DNA from: Lachancea kluyveri NRRL Y-12651
Lineage: Eukaryota; Ascomycota; Saccharomycetes; Saccharomycetales; Saccharomycetaceae
Direction: 5' to 3'
Assembly (NCBI GenBank): GCA_000149225.2
Contig: CM000692.1
Location: forward strand, 434,001 to 498,000
Length of the DNA: 64,000 nt
In this document: positions 8,990-19,179 of the stretch, piece after piece
Layout: each line of letters starts with the position of its first letter
Position numbering within the stretch: the stretch's first letter is position 1
Notes under the pieces: model-generated
What the model was told of the DNA's origin: nothing
Databases searched by the model: none
Seen by the model: only the letters and a program-made list of their open reading frames with translations
Program-made: the position numbers and the translations under genes

Positions 8990-10389
8990 CTCTTTTTGGA
9001 TTGCGACCATTATCAACCAATTGTTCCAGCTGCTGTGATTCATTGATGGAATTCAGCCTTGAGAACTGCCCGGGACACTGATTTTACTGTTCTAATGGAA
9101 ATCTGTTCAAGAGGACTTTTTTTCCCTTTGTAACTCTGCTTTTTCTCTCTAATTTAAGCCCATTTACACTACACATGGGCACCATCACACCTGGCACGAA
9201 TTGTAAGTATATCTTTTACCGGATGTATATGGAAGCCACTGATCTCTCTGATACTTGAAACAGATCTATGACGAAGAAGCATCTCTTGCTCCCTTGCTCC
9301 CTTCCTAGATTTACAGTAACGTCTTTTTGTTATACTATGGTGCTTTACTGTCACAGAGCATATCGAATAATTTAAATATAATATGGATAACGTCATCTTA
9401 CATGTACCTGACGCCATTGGCTAACTTTTCTTCCACTACTCCTGGTCTTAGTAAATTCAACAAAAGTGCACGATATCTTGAAGTTTCAAGTGACAGCAGT
9501 ATAATTTTCTATGCTCCGTTGTGTGTGGTAGCAAAGATCATGCTTGCTTATTCTATTGCTTTCGGTTTCTCGAATGCATCTTGTGAAAGACCTAAAGTAA
9601 AATAAAACAAAATCCCAAAATCCAGGAGAAATTCTTAATGGTACCTATGGACTAGAACAACACAAACCAGTATGTTAAGAACAAAAGTTCGTACTTTCGG
9701 GTCAGTTCCTGACACTAAATGTACAAGGGCTGGTGATGGTTGACATCATTCTAGAAAGCAGAGATATAATTCTATGTGGCAGTACGCTAAAGAACGTAGC
9801 AAATCAAAACTCTTGTAGCTAATAGGTGAGCTTAGGTTAAAAGGTATTGATGTACTTTTTTGCAAGAGAACGTTGCTATCTTACTGCGCATACCCCAGAT
9901 TATATGCATGGTCCTCGTGCCAAATCACAAACATGTCCTCAAAAGGTTCTAAACGTTGACAAGTTTTAGACAGAGATGATTCAAATGTGTCGAAGTGACA
10001 TGCACACATGTGCGAATCGTTAGACCAAACACACATATATATACCATCTTATTACACTATTCTACATTGCTATTATCATAATATTCATACTTTATATTCT
10101 TGTTCCATCTCGGCCTTAGGTGAGCGAACGTGTCTGTTTTGTGAGCTTTGTGAGTTTCGAGCATAAGCGTGAAGCGCTTGAAAAAATTCTCCAAAAAAAT
10201 AAAAAAATGCTCAACAAAAACAATCTTCACAGTAACTCTAGTCAATTAATTACTTGAATACTGGTAACTTCGTATATTTGGATCAGCATCTAATTGACAG
10301 TTCTCCTTGGGAATCATATTCACCCATTTATTTGCTTTTTTCTGTTTGTTTTTTTTGTATCCTCTTTCATACGTTGACATAAGTTGCAT
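8990..10389. other. Intergenic region, tRNA-Tyr to NNF2
   Basis: About 1.4 kb without a gene I can support. Open frames of 80-92 codons on both strands at 9169-9605 begin with non-ATG codons or short ATG stubs and match nothing I know. No LTR sequence or further tRNA is evident. The right end is the NNF2 promoter. Confidence 0.5.
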
Positions 10390-12882
10390 ATGGCACGCCA
10401 AGAACATCAGCATCATCACCGGTATCAGCACCAGAAAAATGACCAATCCATAAGTTTTATTCAGAAGCATCACTTCAAGGATACTCTGGCTTTACTAATC
10501 GTGTTTTTGAGTTTTAATCATTTTGCTTCCTTGTGTCTGTTGATCTCTTTTGTTATTGCCACAAGATCTAGAAATTTCTTATCGAGCTGTCTCATCACCC
10601 TATTTCTATCAAGAAAACCTTCTGTAGGGCTAGGTAAAACCCCATTTCCTCCAGTGAAGTTTGCAAATAGCAAGAAATTACAGGTTACTCAAGGAAACAA
10701 AAAAAGTCATGTATTCCCACATTTGTTGATCTTGGAAGTTATCGTCGCTGCAATTTTGAAGGTTTATGGCGACCATTATTTCACCCGTCCCATTGAAAAT
10801 TTGGCCATGTCTGTGGTCGCTTCATCACTGATCAACGATCCAAGGGATTGTCTAAACTATGCTACGTCGTGCTCGATACTTTATGGTCTTTCCTTAAACT
10901 TGGTTCAACGGATGATACAGTTCTTCGACATCAAGGAACTTGTTTACTCCATTCCAAAACATGTAGCCGTTTCAAAGTGGGAAATTTTGTTCAATAGGTA
11001 CCCAATTCTGTCGCAAAGGTTGCCATATCTGTTTGATTCTTTGAAATGGTCCAACAAATTCATCCGCTATTGTTGCTACTTTACGTCCTTTCACGTCGTT
11101 ATCTATCAGTTTTACCAGAACATGACTAATCCGCACTATTACAGTGGCACCAGTAAGATCACTTCTGATTCACCTAGAGCGTCACCGATGGTACAAAGCA
11201 ACTCTGCATCTAATTCGCAAGCCTCTGTTGGAGTCAACACAACTCCTCCCGGTAATATCAGTGGAACACCTTCATCTACCACATTAAATGCTCCTCCATC
11301 GTTGCCGTCCTTTTCTACCATCCAAAAGCCAATATTCACTGATCTAATCTCTAGCTCTAAAGTTTTTGAGCTATCTGTCACCTCCCCCTCCGAAAGCAAC
11401 TCTCAAACTATTTCTACCAATATCACCACCCAATCTAGCTCTTCTACAGACTCAACGAGCTACACAAATCAATTTTTTAAACTAGAAGTCGTGCAACCTC
11501 AAAAATCGAAAGCTGAATTGTTTGAATCGGATTCCACTTCGAAAATAAATCTGGAAAACTTTATTTTCCAATTGTTCAAATGGAAAAATCATTACTTGAT
11601 CCCACCGTTGTGGTCGATGTTTGCCACAATAAAAACCATGGCCTTTGAAAAAAGATATTTGAGAAGCAAAAGTGAATCTGTCGCCTCTGCTTCTGCTTCT
11701 GCTCAATCAGAATCTACGTCTGACAACACGATCACTCCGACGTCTTCGGAAAATGGAAGTAGCGGAATTGTTACGACTAGTGTGTTTGTCAACCCGGATA
11801 CTTCCGACTGTATGGCTTTAATCGCTCCTGCTGCCGACGATTATAATCAGTTGAACTTGATTCCATCGAACCACCAAGAACAAGTCTACAAAGTTTGTGT
11901 TACCTATATCGGTCCTACTTTGATGACATTCCATATACAGAACTTGCATGAGGGGGAATTAATTGTCTTAGTCAACGGTGTCATTTGGTCACAAGTCTCC
12001 TCGGCTATTGTTCAAGAAAAACCTGGTGAAGAATACACTGTCGTCAGTGGTCTAGTTCCATCGTGCTCCTACGACATTCAATTCGTCAACAGGCTAGCCG
12101 AAATGGAAGACTATTTGATCGCCGATTTGATAATCAGAACAAGCAGTAAAGACGGTTCCAATAAAGAGTTGCTTGATTTCAGTTTCCCTTCCTATTATCA
12201 CAGAAAGTTCTTGTCTCCAATACTTACTTTGAAACACTCGGTGCTGACCACCAACACAAATTTGGCAGAAGAGCGTGCTAAGTTGAAGAAAACGAAAAAG
12301 GAACTATCAAAGAAGTTGAGCGGTTTGAGACAAGAAATTGACCATCTGAAAGTAAAAATTTGTCAAAATGCTGTACAAGATGAAAAGAGCTCCTCTAAAG
12401 TGGACAACTTGAAAACCCTCTTACATCAAAGCGAGTCACAAATCGCTAGTTTGGAGAAAGACTTAAAATCATTGAATGTACAGCAAGTACAGATGGAGAG
12501 CAACTATCTGCAAAAAAAGGATAAGCATTTGCAAAAGCAAATGGAATACAGTAACTTAGAAGCTTCATTAAATGAAGAGCTAAGGGAATATACTGTGAAA
12601 TTATCGAAACTACAGCAGGAATTTGCACAATTGACTTCCAAAAAGGAAAAAATGACCGTTAAGCATGAAAAGCTACAAAAAGAAGTTGATCAATACTGCC
12701 AAGAGTTTGAAAACTTCAAAACCCAATTTTTAGTTAAAAGAGAAAAGGACAGGCAACAGAGAGAAGAATTGAGAATTAGGGAGGCCAATGACTATGAACT
12801 GAAGATCAAGGGTTTGGAGCAAGATATAAGCCGTCTGGAGGGTGAGAATGGTAACATGCACAAATTAATACAAGGTTACTAG
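10390..12882 (+). CDS. NNF2: Nnf2-like membrane and coiled-coil protein
   Basis: An 830-residue protein (S. cerevisiae Nnf2, YGR089W, is about 936). Assignment rests on position between CTT1 and UTP22 and on overall architecture. A His-rich N-terminus is followed by several hydrophobic, membrane-like segments (about residues 35-65 and 115-150), a long Ser/Thr-rich stretch (about 255-480), and a C-terminal coiled coil from about residue 625 rich in Lys, Glu, Gln and Leu heptads. The cellular role is poorly known; the yeast protein is linked to the ER and to nuclear interactions. I chose the ATG at 10390, just after an in-frame stop; a TTG six bases upstream is less likely. No catalytic motif is visible. 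Confidence 0.82.
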   Translation: MARQEHQHHHRYQHQKNDQSISFIQKHHFKDTLALLIVFLSFNHFASLCLLISFVIATRSRNFLSSCLITLFLSRKPSVGLGKTPFPPVKFANSKKLQVTQGNKKSHVFPHLLILEVIVAAILKVYGDHYFTRPIENLAMSVVASSLINDPRDCLNYATSCSILYGLSLNLVQRMIQFFDIKELVYSIPKHVAVSKWEILFNRYPILSQRLPYLFDSLKWSNKFIRYCCYFTSFHVVIYQFYQNMTNPHYYSGTSKITSDSPRASPMVQSNSASNSQASVGVNTTPPGNISGTPSSTTLNAPPSLPSFSTIQKPIFTDLISSSKVFELSVTSPSESNSQTISTNITTQSSSSTDSTSYTNQFFKLEVVQPQKSKAELFESDSTSKINLENFIFQLFKWKNHYLIPPLWSMFATIKTMAFEKRYLRSKSESVASASASAQSESTSDNTITPTSSENGSSGIVTTSVFVNPDTSDCMALIAPAADDYNQLNLIPSNHQEQVYKVCVTYIGPTLMTFHIQNLHEGELIVLVNGVIWSQVSSAIVQEKPGEEYTVVSGLVPSCSYDIQFVNRLAEMEDYLIADLIIRTSSKDGSNKELLDFSFPSYYHRKFLSPILTLKHSVLTTNTNLAEERAKLKKTKKELSKKLSGLRQEIDHLKVKICQNAVQDEKSSSKVDNLKTLLHQSESQIASLEKDLKSLNVQQVQMESNYLQKKDKHLQKQMEYSNLEASLNEELREYTVKLSKLQQEFAQLTSKKEKMTVKHEKLQKEVDQYCQEFENFKTQFLVKREKDRQQREELRIREANDYELKIKGLEQDISRLEGENGNMHKLIQGY

Positions 12883-13162
12883 ATTGTTTATGTATAGATG
12901 TACGAGTCCTTTATATAACCTTTGACTGTCTAGCTTCTGTTTTTGTTTTTTTTAAAGTCTATCTCGAGATTTTAAATATATCCTTATGTTGCTGTTTATT
13001 TTGGTACCAAAAGTGGTACGAAGTCATAAAAATATCAAACACATTTCAAGTCTAACAGTTCATAAAGACAACCAAAATAAAAAAGATCGTGCGTTTCTCT
13101 TTCCCTGCAAAATCTTCGCAGCTTACACCGCTTACACGAAATGATAAAACGCATGTTAATGT

Positions 13163-13493
13163 TGTTGGAACGAAATACAACTATTGACCATCGACTAGTA
13201 TTCATGTTACTAGTATATTATCACACACGGTGTTATAAGGTGACATAAAGAATGAGAAACAGTCATCTAAGTTAGTGGAAGCCGAAACGCAAGGATTGAT
13301 AATGGAATAGGATAGTGAACAGAAACATATAAAAGGAAAGAGAATATATGAATATTTGTATGTAGAATTATCGACTCTCTTTTCTGGATTCCTAGAAAGA
13401 CGAGGAGAACTTCTAGTATAACCATATACCAATTATTATAACCTTAACCAAAATGGAATCTCAACAATTGTCCCAATATTCACATATTTCTCA
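13163..13493 (+). mobile_element. Solo LTR, Ty1/Ty2 family, longer variant
   Basis: A complete LTR of about 331 bp from TGTTGGAACG to TCTCA, forward strand. The flanking pentamers are AATGT on the left and GATGT on the right, a target duplication with one difference, so it is probably older than the copy at 472-793. It contains a slightly longer segment after the AAAAGGAAAG motif than the 322-bp LTRs. It lies 313 bp upstream of tRNA-Thr. Confidence 0.92.
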
Positions 13494-13806
13494 GATGTAT
13501 ACCTCGGTTCACCGGTGTTAGTGCCAAATTTAACTTAGAGCATGGACATTTTCGGGCCACAATAGAGTTTATAGTGACAAAATAATTATACTGTCATAGA
13601 AAGGTCAAGCTATACAATGTAACCACTTATCCTGAGCTACAGAGCAAAACAACCCGAAGGAAGAACACCATCTGAAATAACACCATCCACTGAACAGCCA
13701 GTACTTTAAAAAGAGGGTATCCAATCGTATGACGGTGCAAAGAAACAGGCTATTAACTGCTATGTAAGTAGAGAAATCAGAAGCTACTTCGCTAAGATTA
13801 TACCGT
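13494..13806. other. Spacer between solo LTR and tRNA-Thr
   Basis: No coding or RNA feature is visible; this is the Pol III upstream region into which the LTR inserted. Confidence 0.5.
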
Positions 13807-13878
13807 GCCTCCTTAGCTTAGTGGTAGAGCGTTGCACTTGTAATGCAAAGGTCGCTAGTTCAATTCTGGCAGGTGGCA
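13807..13878 (+). tRNA. tRNA-Thr (anticodon TGT)
   Basis: A 72-nt tRNA without intron: acceptor GCCTCCT and 3' AGGTGGC with discriminator A, D-arm TAGCTTAGTGGTAGAGC, anticodon loop ACTTGTAAT (anticodon TGT), T-loop GTTCAATTC. The fourth acceptor pair (4-69) is a T-T mismatch; all other stem pairs are canonical or G-T. An oligo-T terminator follows closely. Confidence 0.93.
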
Positions 13879-13973
13879 TTTATTTTTGAAGCGTAGATAT
13901 ACCTCCTAGCCTTCGTACAAGAGAACATGAGGCTCCAAAAAAAAACAGTCACACGAAAACCGTCGTCGTCCGT

Positions 13974-14057
13974 TGAAAATTTTTTTTTTTCTTTTTGATT
14001 TCTCTTGAATGAGCTACTCACTAGGGCTTTATTCTTGAAAAGTGGTAAAAATTTTCA
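13974..14057. promoter_or_regulatory. Two RRPE motifs in the UTP22 promoter
   Basis: TGAAAATTTTT (13974-13984) and AAAAATTTTCA (14047-14057, the reverse complement type) match the rRNA-processing element bound by Stb3 in yeast. They lie 169 and 86 bp upstream of the UTP22 ATG. A weak PAC-like AATGAGCT lies between them. Expected for a ribosome biogenesis gene. Confidence 0.65.
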
Positions 14058-14143
14058 ACAGGGAAGAATCGAAGTGAAGAGGGAAGGCGAAGAGATATCC
14101 TTTCAATAAAACTGATTTGCTAGAGACAAGATAGATATAGACA

Positions 14144-17100
14144 ATGGCTCCTGTTAAAAGAACTGCATCCGAAGCAATAGATAAAGAAGAACGGATAAAT
14201 GTTAAGGATGCTTCTATACACAAGAAGGCGTTGATCGATGCCATTGCAAACGATGTCGATGAGGAGGATATAACGAGTAGTGATAGCGACGATGTTGAAA
14301 AAAAGGGCGATAATAGGGAAGAAAGAGATAGCGATAACAACGATGATGATGGCGATGAGGAGGACAAGGACGAGGAGGAGGAGGACGAACAAGAAGATAG
14401 AAAAGGTCGGGCTCAGACTAATCTGACGTCTCAGGATATCCAAATCGCGAGAGAAACCGCAGAGCTATTCAAATCTAACATTTTCAAACTGCAAATAGAT
14501 GAATTATTACAGCAAGTAAAACTCAAGGATTCTAACATTTTGAAGGTGGAGAAGTTTTTACACAAATTATACGACATTATCCAAGAGGTACCAAATTGGG
14601 AAGAAAGAAGTATCAGTGAGGTGGAATCTTATTTCAAGGGAAAAATCGTGGCTGTCCCTTTTGTTGATCCTAAGCCAAATGCCTCCACGCAATACAAATT
14701 TAACTACAAGACTCCAGATGTTTCCTTAGTCGGTTCCTTTGCTTTGAAAGCTGCGATTTACCAACCACAGGGTTCTTCTGTAGACGTGTTATTGACAATG
14801 CCAGAAGAACTGTTCGACAAGAAAGACTTTTTAAATTTCAGATGTATTCATAAGAGAAGTGTTTACTTGGCTTATCTGACACATCATTTGTCCATAATTT
14901 TGTCGAAGCATGGTCTGATGGATTTCTTACAATTGGATTATGAGTACTTCAACAACGATCCTTTACAACCCATTCTAAAACTGTCATGCAAAACTGCAGG
15001 CCCATCCGAATACAACTTTTACAAGACTAAATCCTCTATTAATTTAATCGTAGGGTTCCCCTACGGGCTCTTCGACCCTAAAAAACTTTTACCAAACAAG
15101 AACTGTATCAGAGTCCAACAGGATAATACTACGCCTACACCATTTTACAACTTTTCTGTCTTGTCCTCGACTACACATGACCATTATTTGAAGAACCTAT
15201 ACAAGTCAAAGAAACAAACCGAGGCATTCAAAGAAGCCTGTGTTCTTGGAAGGTTATGGCTGAAGCAGAGAGGCTTCACTTCTAAAATATCGTATTCCGG
15301 CTCACTGGGTGGGTTTGGTCCATTCGAATTTGCCATTCTGATGTCTGCATTGCTAAATGGTGGTGGTGTTAACGGCAACAGAATTTTACTGCATGGATTC
15401 TCCTCCTATCAATTGTTTAAAGGTGTCATCAAGTATCTAGCGACCATGGATCTCTGCTCTGAAGGTTACTTGCAATTCTACTCAGATTTGAATTCCACAG
15501 CAACTTTACCAACTTCTAAATATATCGAGGAGGGTTTCCAAACACCAACTATTTTCGACAAGGTTACAAAAGTGAACATTTTGAACAAAATGTCTCACAA
15601 TTCTTACCAAATTCTAAAGATTTATGCCCAAGAAACATTGTCGATGCTAAACGACGTCGTCAAGGACCAATTTGGAAACATATTTTTAACCAATCTGAAC
15701 AAACTAAACAATATCAAATACGACGCTTGTTATGACTTAGAGCTACCAACGCATTCCGTTTTGCTATCAAAGTTTGGGTCCCTGGAAAAGGTTAGATTTA
15801 TTTCCTTTGAAAATTTTCTGGTAAACAAAATTTCCAACATCGTTAAAATCGCCTTGGGCGATAGAATAAAATCGTTCGAAGTAGAGTTGTGTGGTCACAA
15901 AAACAAGTTTTCCATTGCCAAGAGAAAGCCAAGTGGCGGCGCAAACTTTTCTTCCATCAAGATCAAGCTATTGATCAACCCTGCAGAATCTGAAAAGTTA
16001 GTCACACGGGGCCCCGCAAACACCGAAGAATTAACCACAGAAGCCATAAATTTCAAAAACTTTTGGGGTAAAAAAGCCTCTCTTCGTAGGTTTAAGGATG
16101 GATCCATTACCCACTGTTGTGTATGGTCTACTTCCGCTTCAGAACCGGTCATCTCCTCTATTTTGGAATACGTGGTTAAGCAACATTTAACCGAAGACGC
16201 CAAACTAAGCAATCCAACTTTGAAACAATTTCACGAGTTGCTGCCTCTACCAAACCTACCTGCAAGCTCCAAGACTTCAGTTTTAAACCTGGGCAGCTAT
16301 CAGAACTTGAAGAAATCGTTCGATGACTTGTTTAAGATTATGTTTCAACTCGACTTACCACTATCAATTAAATCAGTCCTGCCTGTGGGATCCGCATTTA
16401 GGTACTCCTCTCTATGTCAACCAGTTCCATTTGCATACTCTAACCCTGATTTTTTGCAGGACGTCATCTTAGAGTTTGAGAGCTCTCCAAAATGGCCTGA
16501 TGAGATTACCTCGTTGGAAAAAGCCAAGACTGCATTTTTGCTAAAGATTCAAGAACAAATTAACTCAAAACACAGTGGTAATTACAAGACCTTTTTCACC
16601 CGCGATGAATCGATTCCGTTCAATTTAGAGATTACGACTTTGAATATTTTGACTCCAGAAGGTTATGGTTTCAAATTTAGAGTGTTAACTGAACGTGACG
16701 AGGTTTTGTATCTAAGAGCCATTAGCAATGCAAGAAACGAGTTGAAACCTGAATTAGAAAAAACGTTTTTGAAATTCACTGCCAAATATTTGGCCTCAAT
16801 CAGACACAACAGAACTTTAGAGAATATTTCTCACAGCTACCAGTTATATTCTCCAGTGGTCAGATTATTCAAGAAATGGTTGGATTGCCACCTACTGTCA
16901 ATCCATCTGTCCGATGAGCTAATTGAGCTGTTGGCTATTAAGCCATTTGTTGAATCTGCACCATTTTTGATTCCGGGCTCAGTGGAAAATGGATTTTTGA
17001 AAGTATTAAGGTTTTTAAGCCAATGGAATTGGAAAGAGGATCCTTTAATCCTCGATTTAGTTAAACCGGAAGACTTCCAAGACTCCTATGAAACTAGCAT

Positions 17101-17827
17101 TGGTGCTGGGGTTGACCTTGATGCTAAGACTATGAGAAAACTATCTGAAAAGCTAACTTTACAACAGTACAAAGCAATTCAAGGTAATTTCGCTAACCTA
17201 AGGAACGGTGATCCTCAAGGTTTGAACTTGCAATTTTTTGTTGCCTCTAAGAACGATCCAAGTGGTATTCTATATTCCAGCGGCATTCCTCTACCGATTG
17301 CCACAAGATTAACCGCCTTGGCTAAAGTTGCTTTAAATCTAATTCAAACACATGGTTTAAACAAACAGACTATCGATCTGTTATTTACACCGGCTTTGAA
17401 AGACTACGACTTTGTCGTGCAACTGAAAACTCCTACACCACTCAGGTTATCTAGTGGTATTTTAGAGCCTGAAGGTTTCAAGAACTTAAACCAGCAATTG
17501 ACAAAATTCCCATCCGACTTGTCCGAGCTCAGTGAAAAGATGGATCCGACATACCAAATGGTGAAATATTTGAACATGAAGTACAAGAACAGTATTATTT
17601 TCTCAAGCCACCGCTATGTGGGTGTCAACGGTGGCGAACAGGGTGACAGGAATGTCATCACGGGATTAATTAAACCTTTATTTAAATCCCCATTGAGGTT
17701 CAAGGTTAATATGGACTGTAACGTTAAACCAGTGGATAAGGAAATTGTAGAATTAAACAGGGAGGCCATCTTTCATGAAATTGCCGCTTTTGGCAACGAA
17801 CTGGTCACAAAGTTTGACGTGAACTAA
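14144..17827 (+). CDS. UTP22: U3 snoRNP / UTP-C component Utp22 (Nrap family)
   Basis: A 1227-residue protein (S. cerevisiae about 1237) of the Nrap family, needed for early 18S pre-rRNA processing in the nucleolus; in yeast it works in the UTP-C subcomplex with Rrp7 and casein kinase 2. The N-terminus (about residues 45-90) is a highly acidic Asp/Glu tract. The body contains the nucleotidyltransferase-like Nrap folds (for example SLVGSFALKAAIY and SYSGSLGGFGPFEFAILMSALL). The fold resembles a CCA-adding enzyme dimer but serves as a scaffold. The start at the first ATG after the RRPE-containing promoter is well supported. It corresponds to YGR090W and follows NNF2 as in S. cerevisiae. Confidence 0.97.
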   Translation: MAPVKRTASEAIDKEERINVKDASIHKKALIDAIANDVDEEDITSSDSDDVEKKGDNREERDSDNNDDDGDEEDKDEEEEDEQEDRKGRAQTNLTSQDIQIARETAELFKSNIFKLQIDELLQQVKLKDSNILKVEKFLHKLYDIIQEVPNWEERSISEVESYFKGKIVAVPFVDPKPNASTQYKFNYKTPDVSLVGSFALKAAIYQPQGSSVDVLLTMPEELFDKKDFLNFRCIHKRSVYLAYLTHHLSIILSKHGLMDFLQLDYEYFNNDPLQPILKLSCKTAGPSEYNFYKTKSSINLIVGFPYGLFDPKKLLPNKNCIRVQQDNTTPTPFYNFSVLSSTTHDHYLKNLYKSKKQTEAFKEACVLGRLWLKQRGFTSKISYSGSLGGFGPFEFAILMSALLNGGGVNGNRILLHGFSSYQLFKGVIKYLATMDLCSEGYLQFYSDLNSTATLPTSKYIEEGFQTPTIFDKVTKVNILNKMSHNSYQILKIYAQETLSMLNDVVKDQFGNIFLTNLNKLNNIKYDACYDLELPTHSVLLSKFGSLEKVRFISFENFLVNKISNIVKIALGDRIKSFEVELCGHKNKFSIAKRKPSGGANFSSIKIKLLINPAESEKLVTRGPANTEELTTEAINFKNFWGKKASLRRFKDGSITHCCVWSTSASEPVISSILEYVVKQHLTEDAKLSNPTLKQFHELLPLPNLPASSKTSVLNLGSYQNLKKSFDDLFKIMFQLDLPLSIKSVLPVGSAFRYSSLCQPVPFAYSNPDFLQDVILEFESSPKWPDEITSLEKAKTAFLLKIQEQINSKHSGNYKTFFTRDESIPFNLEITTLNILTPEGYGFKFRVLTERDEVLYLRAISNARNELKPELEKTFLKFTAKYLASIRHNRTLENISHSYQLYSPVVRLFKKWLDCHLLSIHLSDELIELLAIKPFVESAPFLIPGSVENGFLKVLRFLSQWNWKEDPLILDLVKPEDFQDSYETSIGAGVDLDAKTMRKLSEKLTLQQYKAIQGNFANLRNGDPQGLNLQFFVASKNDPSGILYSSGIPLPIATRLTALAKVALNLIQTHGLNKQTIDLLFTPALKDYDFVVQLKTPTPLRLSSGILEPEGFKNLNQQLTKFPSDLSELSEKMDPTYQMVKYLNMKYKNSIIFSSHRYVGVNGGEQGDRNVITGLIKPLFKSPLRFKVNMDCNVKPVDKEIVELNREAIFHEIAAFGNELVTKFDVN

Positions 17828-18072
17828 AACAGTATTGAACATAAAAATCAATTCCCAGCTGTATAATATTTTGTAAATATAGTATCCTCCTTCCCACCTC
17901 TATTACATAATATATCCTATTTTGAATCCAATAACCGCTTACAATCACCAGCTACGAAAACCTCAGATTGGCCTTGGAAGAAGGGACGTTCCTTTGGTTA
18001 AATCAAACAGTTACAAAAGCTTATTAATACAGGCCTTGAATAAAAGCCACCTGATGAAAAATCTAAGAAATA

Positions 18073-18999
18073 ATGTCTACACTAGATGATGTCAGTAACA
18101 AGCGTGTTTACAAACTACGAAGAAAGAACTTTCAAAACCGGCTAGTGAAGCAGTTGAGCTACCTAGGCTTTTCTGTGATAATCATCGAGTATTTAAAGTT
18201 TGGCTCCTCGATTTGGACACTGGCTATACGGCTAGGCATTCAGTCATTGCTAACATCTCCTTTTCCAAATGAATCTCAGATTGCGAGGCTTTCCTTGAAT
18301 TCTCCAACCAGGAGGATCCCACAACTTGGCAGAGGTTGGGCAACTGAACCAATAGCAGCAACAGAAGTGCTACCCAACGAAGTACCGTTCCCAGGCGGGT
18401 TTTCTCCCGTCACTGTACCAAGACCAATCCCAGACTTACAACAAAGAGAACACCAAACCTCAGAAGAGGAAGATCCGGTCGTGCAGCTGAAACTTCGCAT
18501 CCAGTGGCTTTTGTTCCACTGCTCGCTCACCTTAAATTGTTTCTACATTATAATTTCACTCATATGGCCAATAGATTTTCGGGAAAAGTTAGGTGCCTAT
18601 TTATTAGACGATAGAGATTTGAATAATACACCATCACTCTTTAACAGCGACGGTGACTTGATACAAGGAGAAAGAAAAGGCACACTGTTTATCCAAATGA
18701 TTGGAGAACTAGTGCCTAGTAGCAACTTTTGGGGCAATTTCCATATGTTGATGTTTGAATTTTTGATACTCGTGTGCCAATTTGGCCTCTTCTCACTGAC
18801 ATGTTTCAAATTTTCTGGACTGTTTGAGGAGGATGAAGACACAGGTATCAATGGAGAGATAGAGGGTAGAGCACAGAGTGACGGTTACGATGGCAATGTA
18901 ATAGTTGCCAAACTTGACCCAATCGGAACAGTCGATCAGGTACTAGAGATTCGCAAAAAGCACAGCAATCTTGAATATCAGCCCACGAGTATGGTGTGA
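18073..18999 (+). CDS. GLD1: Gld1-like Dsc complex membrane protein
   Basis: A 308-residue predicted membrane protein corresponding to YPR109W (about 294 residues), a subunit that directs the Dsc ubiquitin ligase to Golgi and endosomes. Two confident hydrophobic segments are seen (about residues 143-165, LLFHCSLTLNCFYIIISLIW, and about 218-242, MLMFEFLILVCQFGLFSL) plus a weaker N-terminal one near 27-50. The loop between N-terminal and central segments is Pro- and Glu-rich. The C-terminal tail is acidic. It is convergent with RPC40, 180 bp away, exactly as YPR109W-YPR110C in S. cerevisiae; position is the strongest evidence because the sequence evolves fast. Confidence 0.85.
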   Translation: MSTLDDVSNKRVYKLRRKNFQNRLVKQLSYLGFSVIIIEYLKFGSSIWTLAIRLGIQSLLTSPFPNESQIARLSLNSPTRRIPQLGRGWATEPIAATEVLPNEVPFPGGFSPVTVPRPIPDLQQREHQTSEEEDPVVQLKLRIQWLLFHCSLTLNCFYIIISLIWPIDFREKLGAYLLDDRDLNNTPSLFNSDGDLIQGERKGTLFIQMIGELVPSSNFWGNFHMLMFEFLILVCQFGLFSLTCFKFSGLFEEDEDTGINGEIEGRAQSDGYDGNVIVAKLDPIGTVDQVLEIRKKHSNLEYQPTSMV

Positions 19000-19179
19000 A
19001 AGTTCATGCGTGTATATACACATAGTCATACGAAAAGAATTCAGTATATCTAACGTTTCTTTCTCTTATTAAGTTACAGAATAGTTTACACAAGGTTGAT
19101 AATATACGTTACGATACATTCTTCCTCTTTTTGTTTTTGTTTTTTTTTTTTTTTTCTACTTTATGTGCTTGTCCTTTTT

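Noticed and set aside
9169-9605. Overlapping open frames on both strands between tRNA-Tyr and NNF2.
   Set aside because: Short, without supported starts or similarity, and mutually exclusive; consistent with chance in a non-coding spacer.
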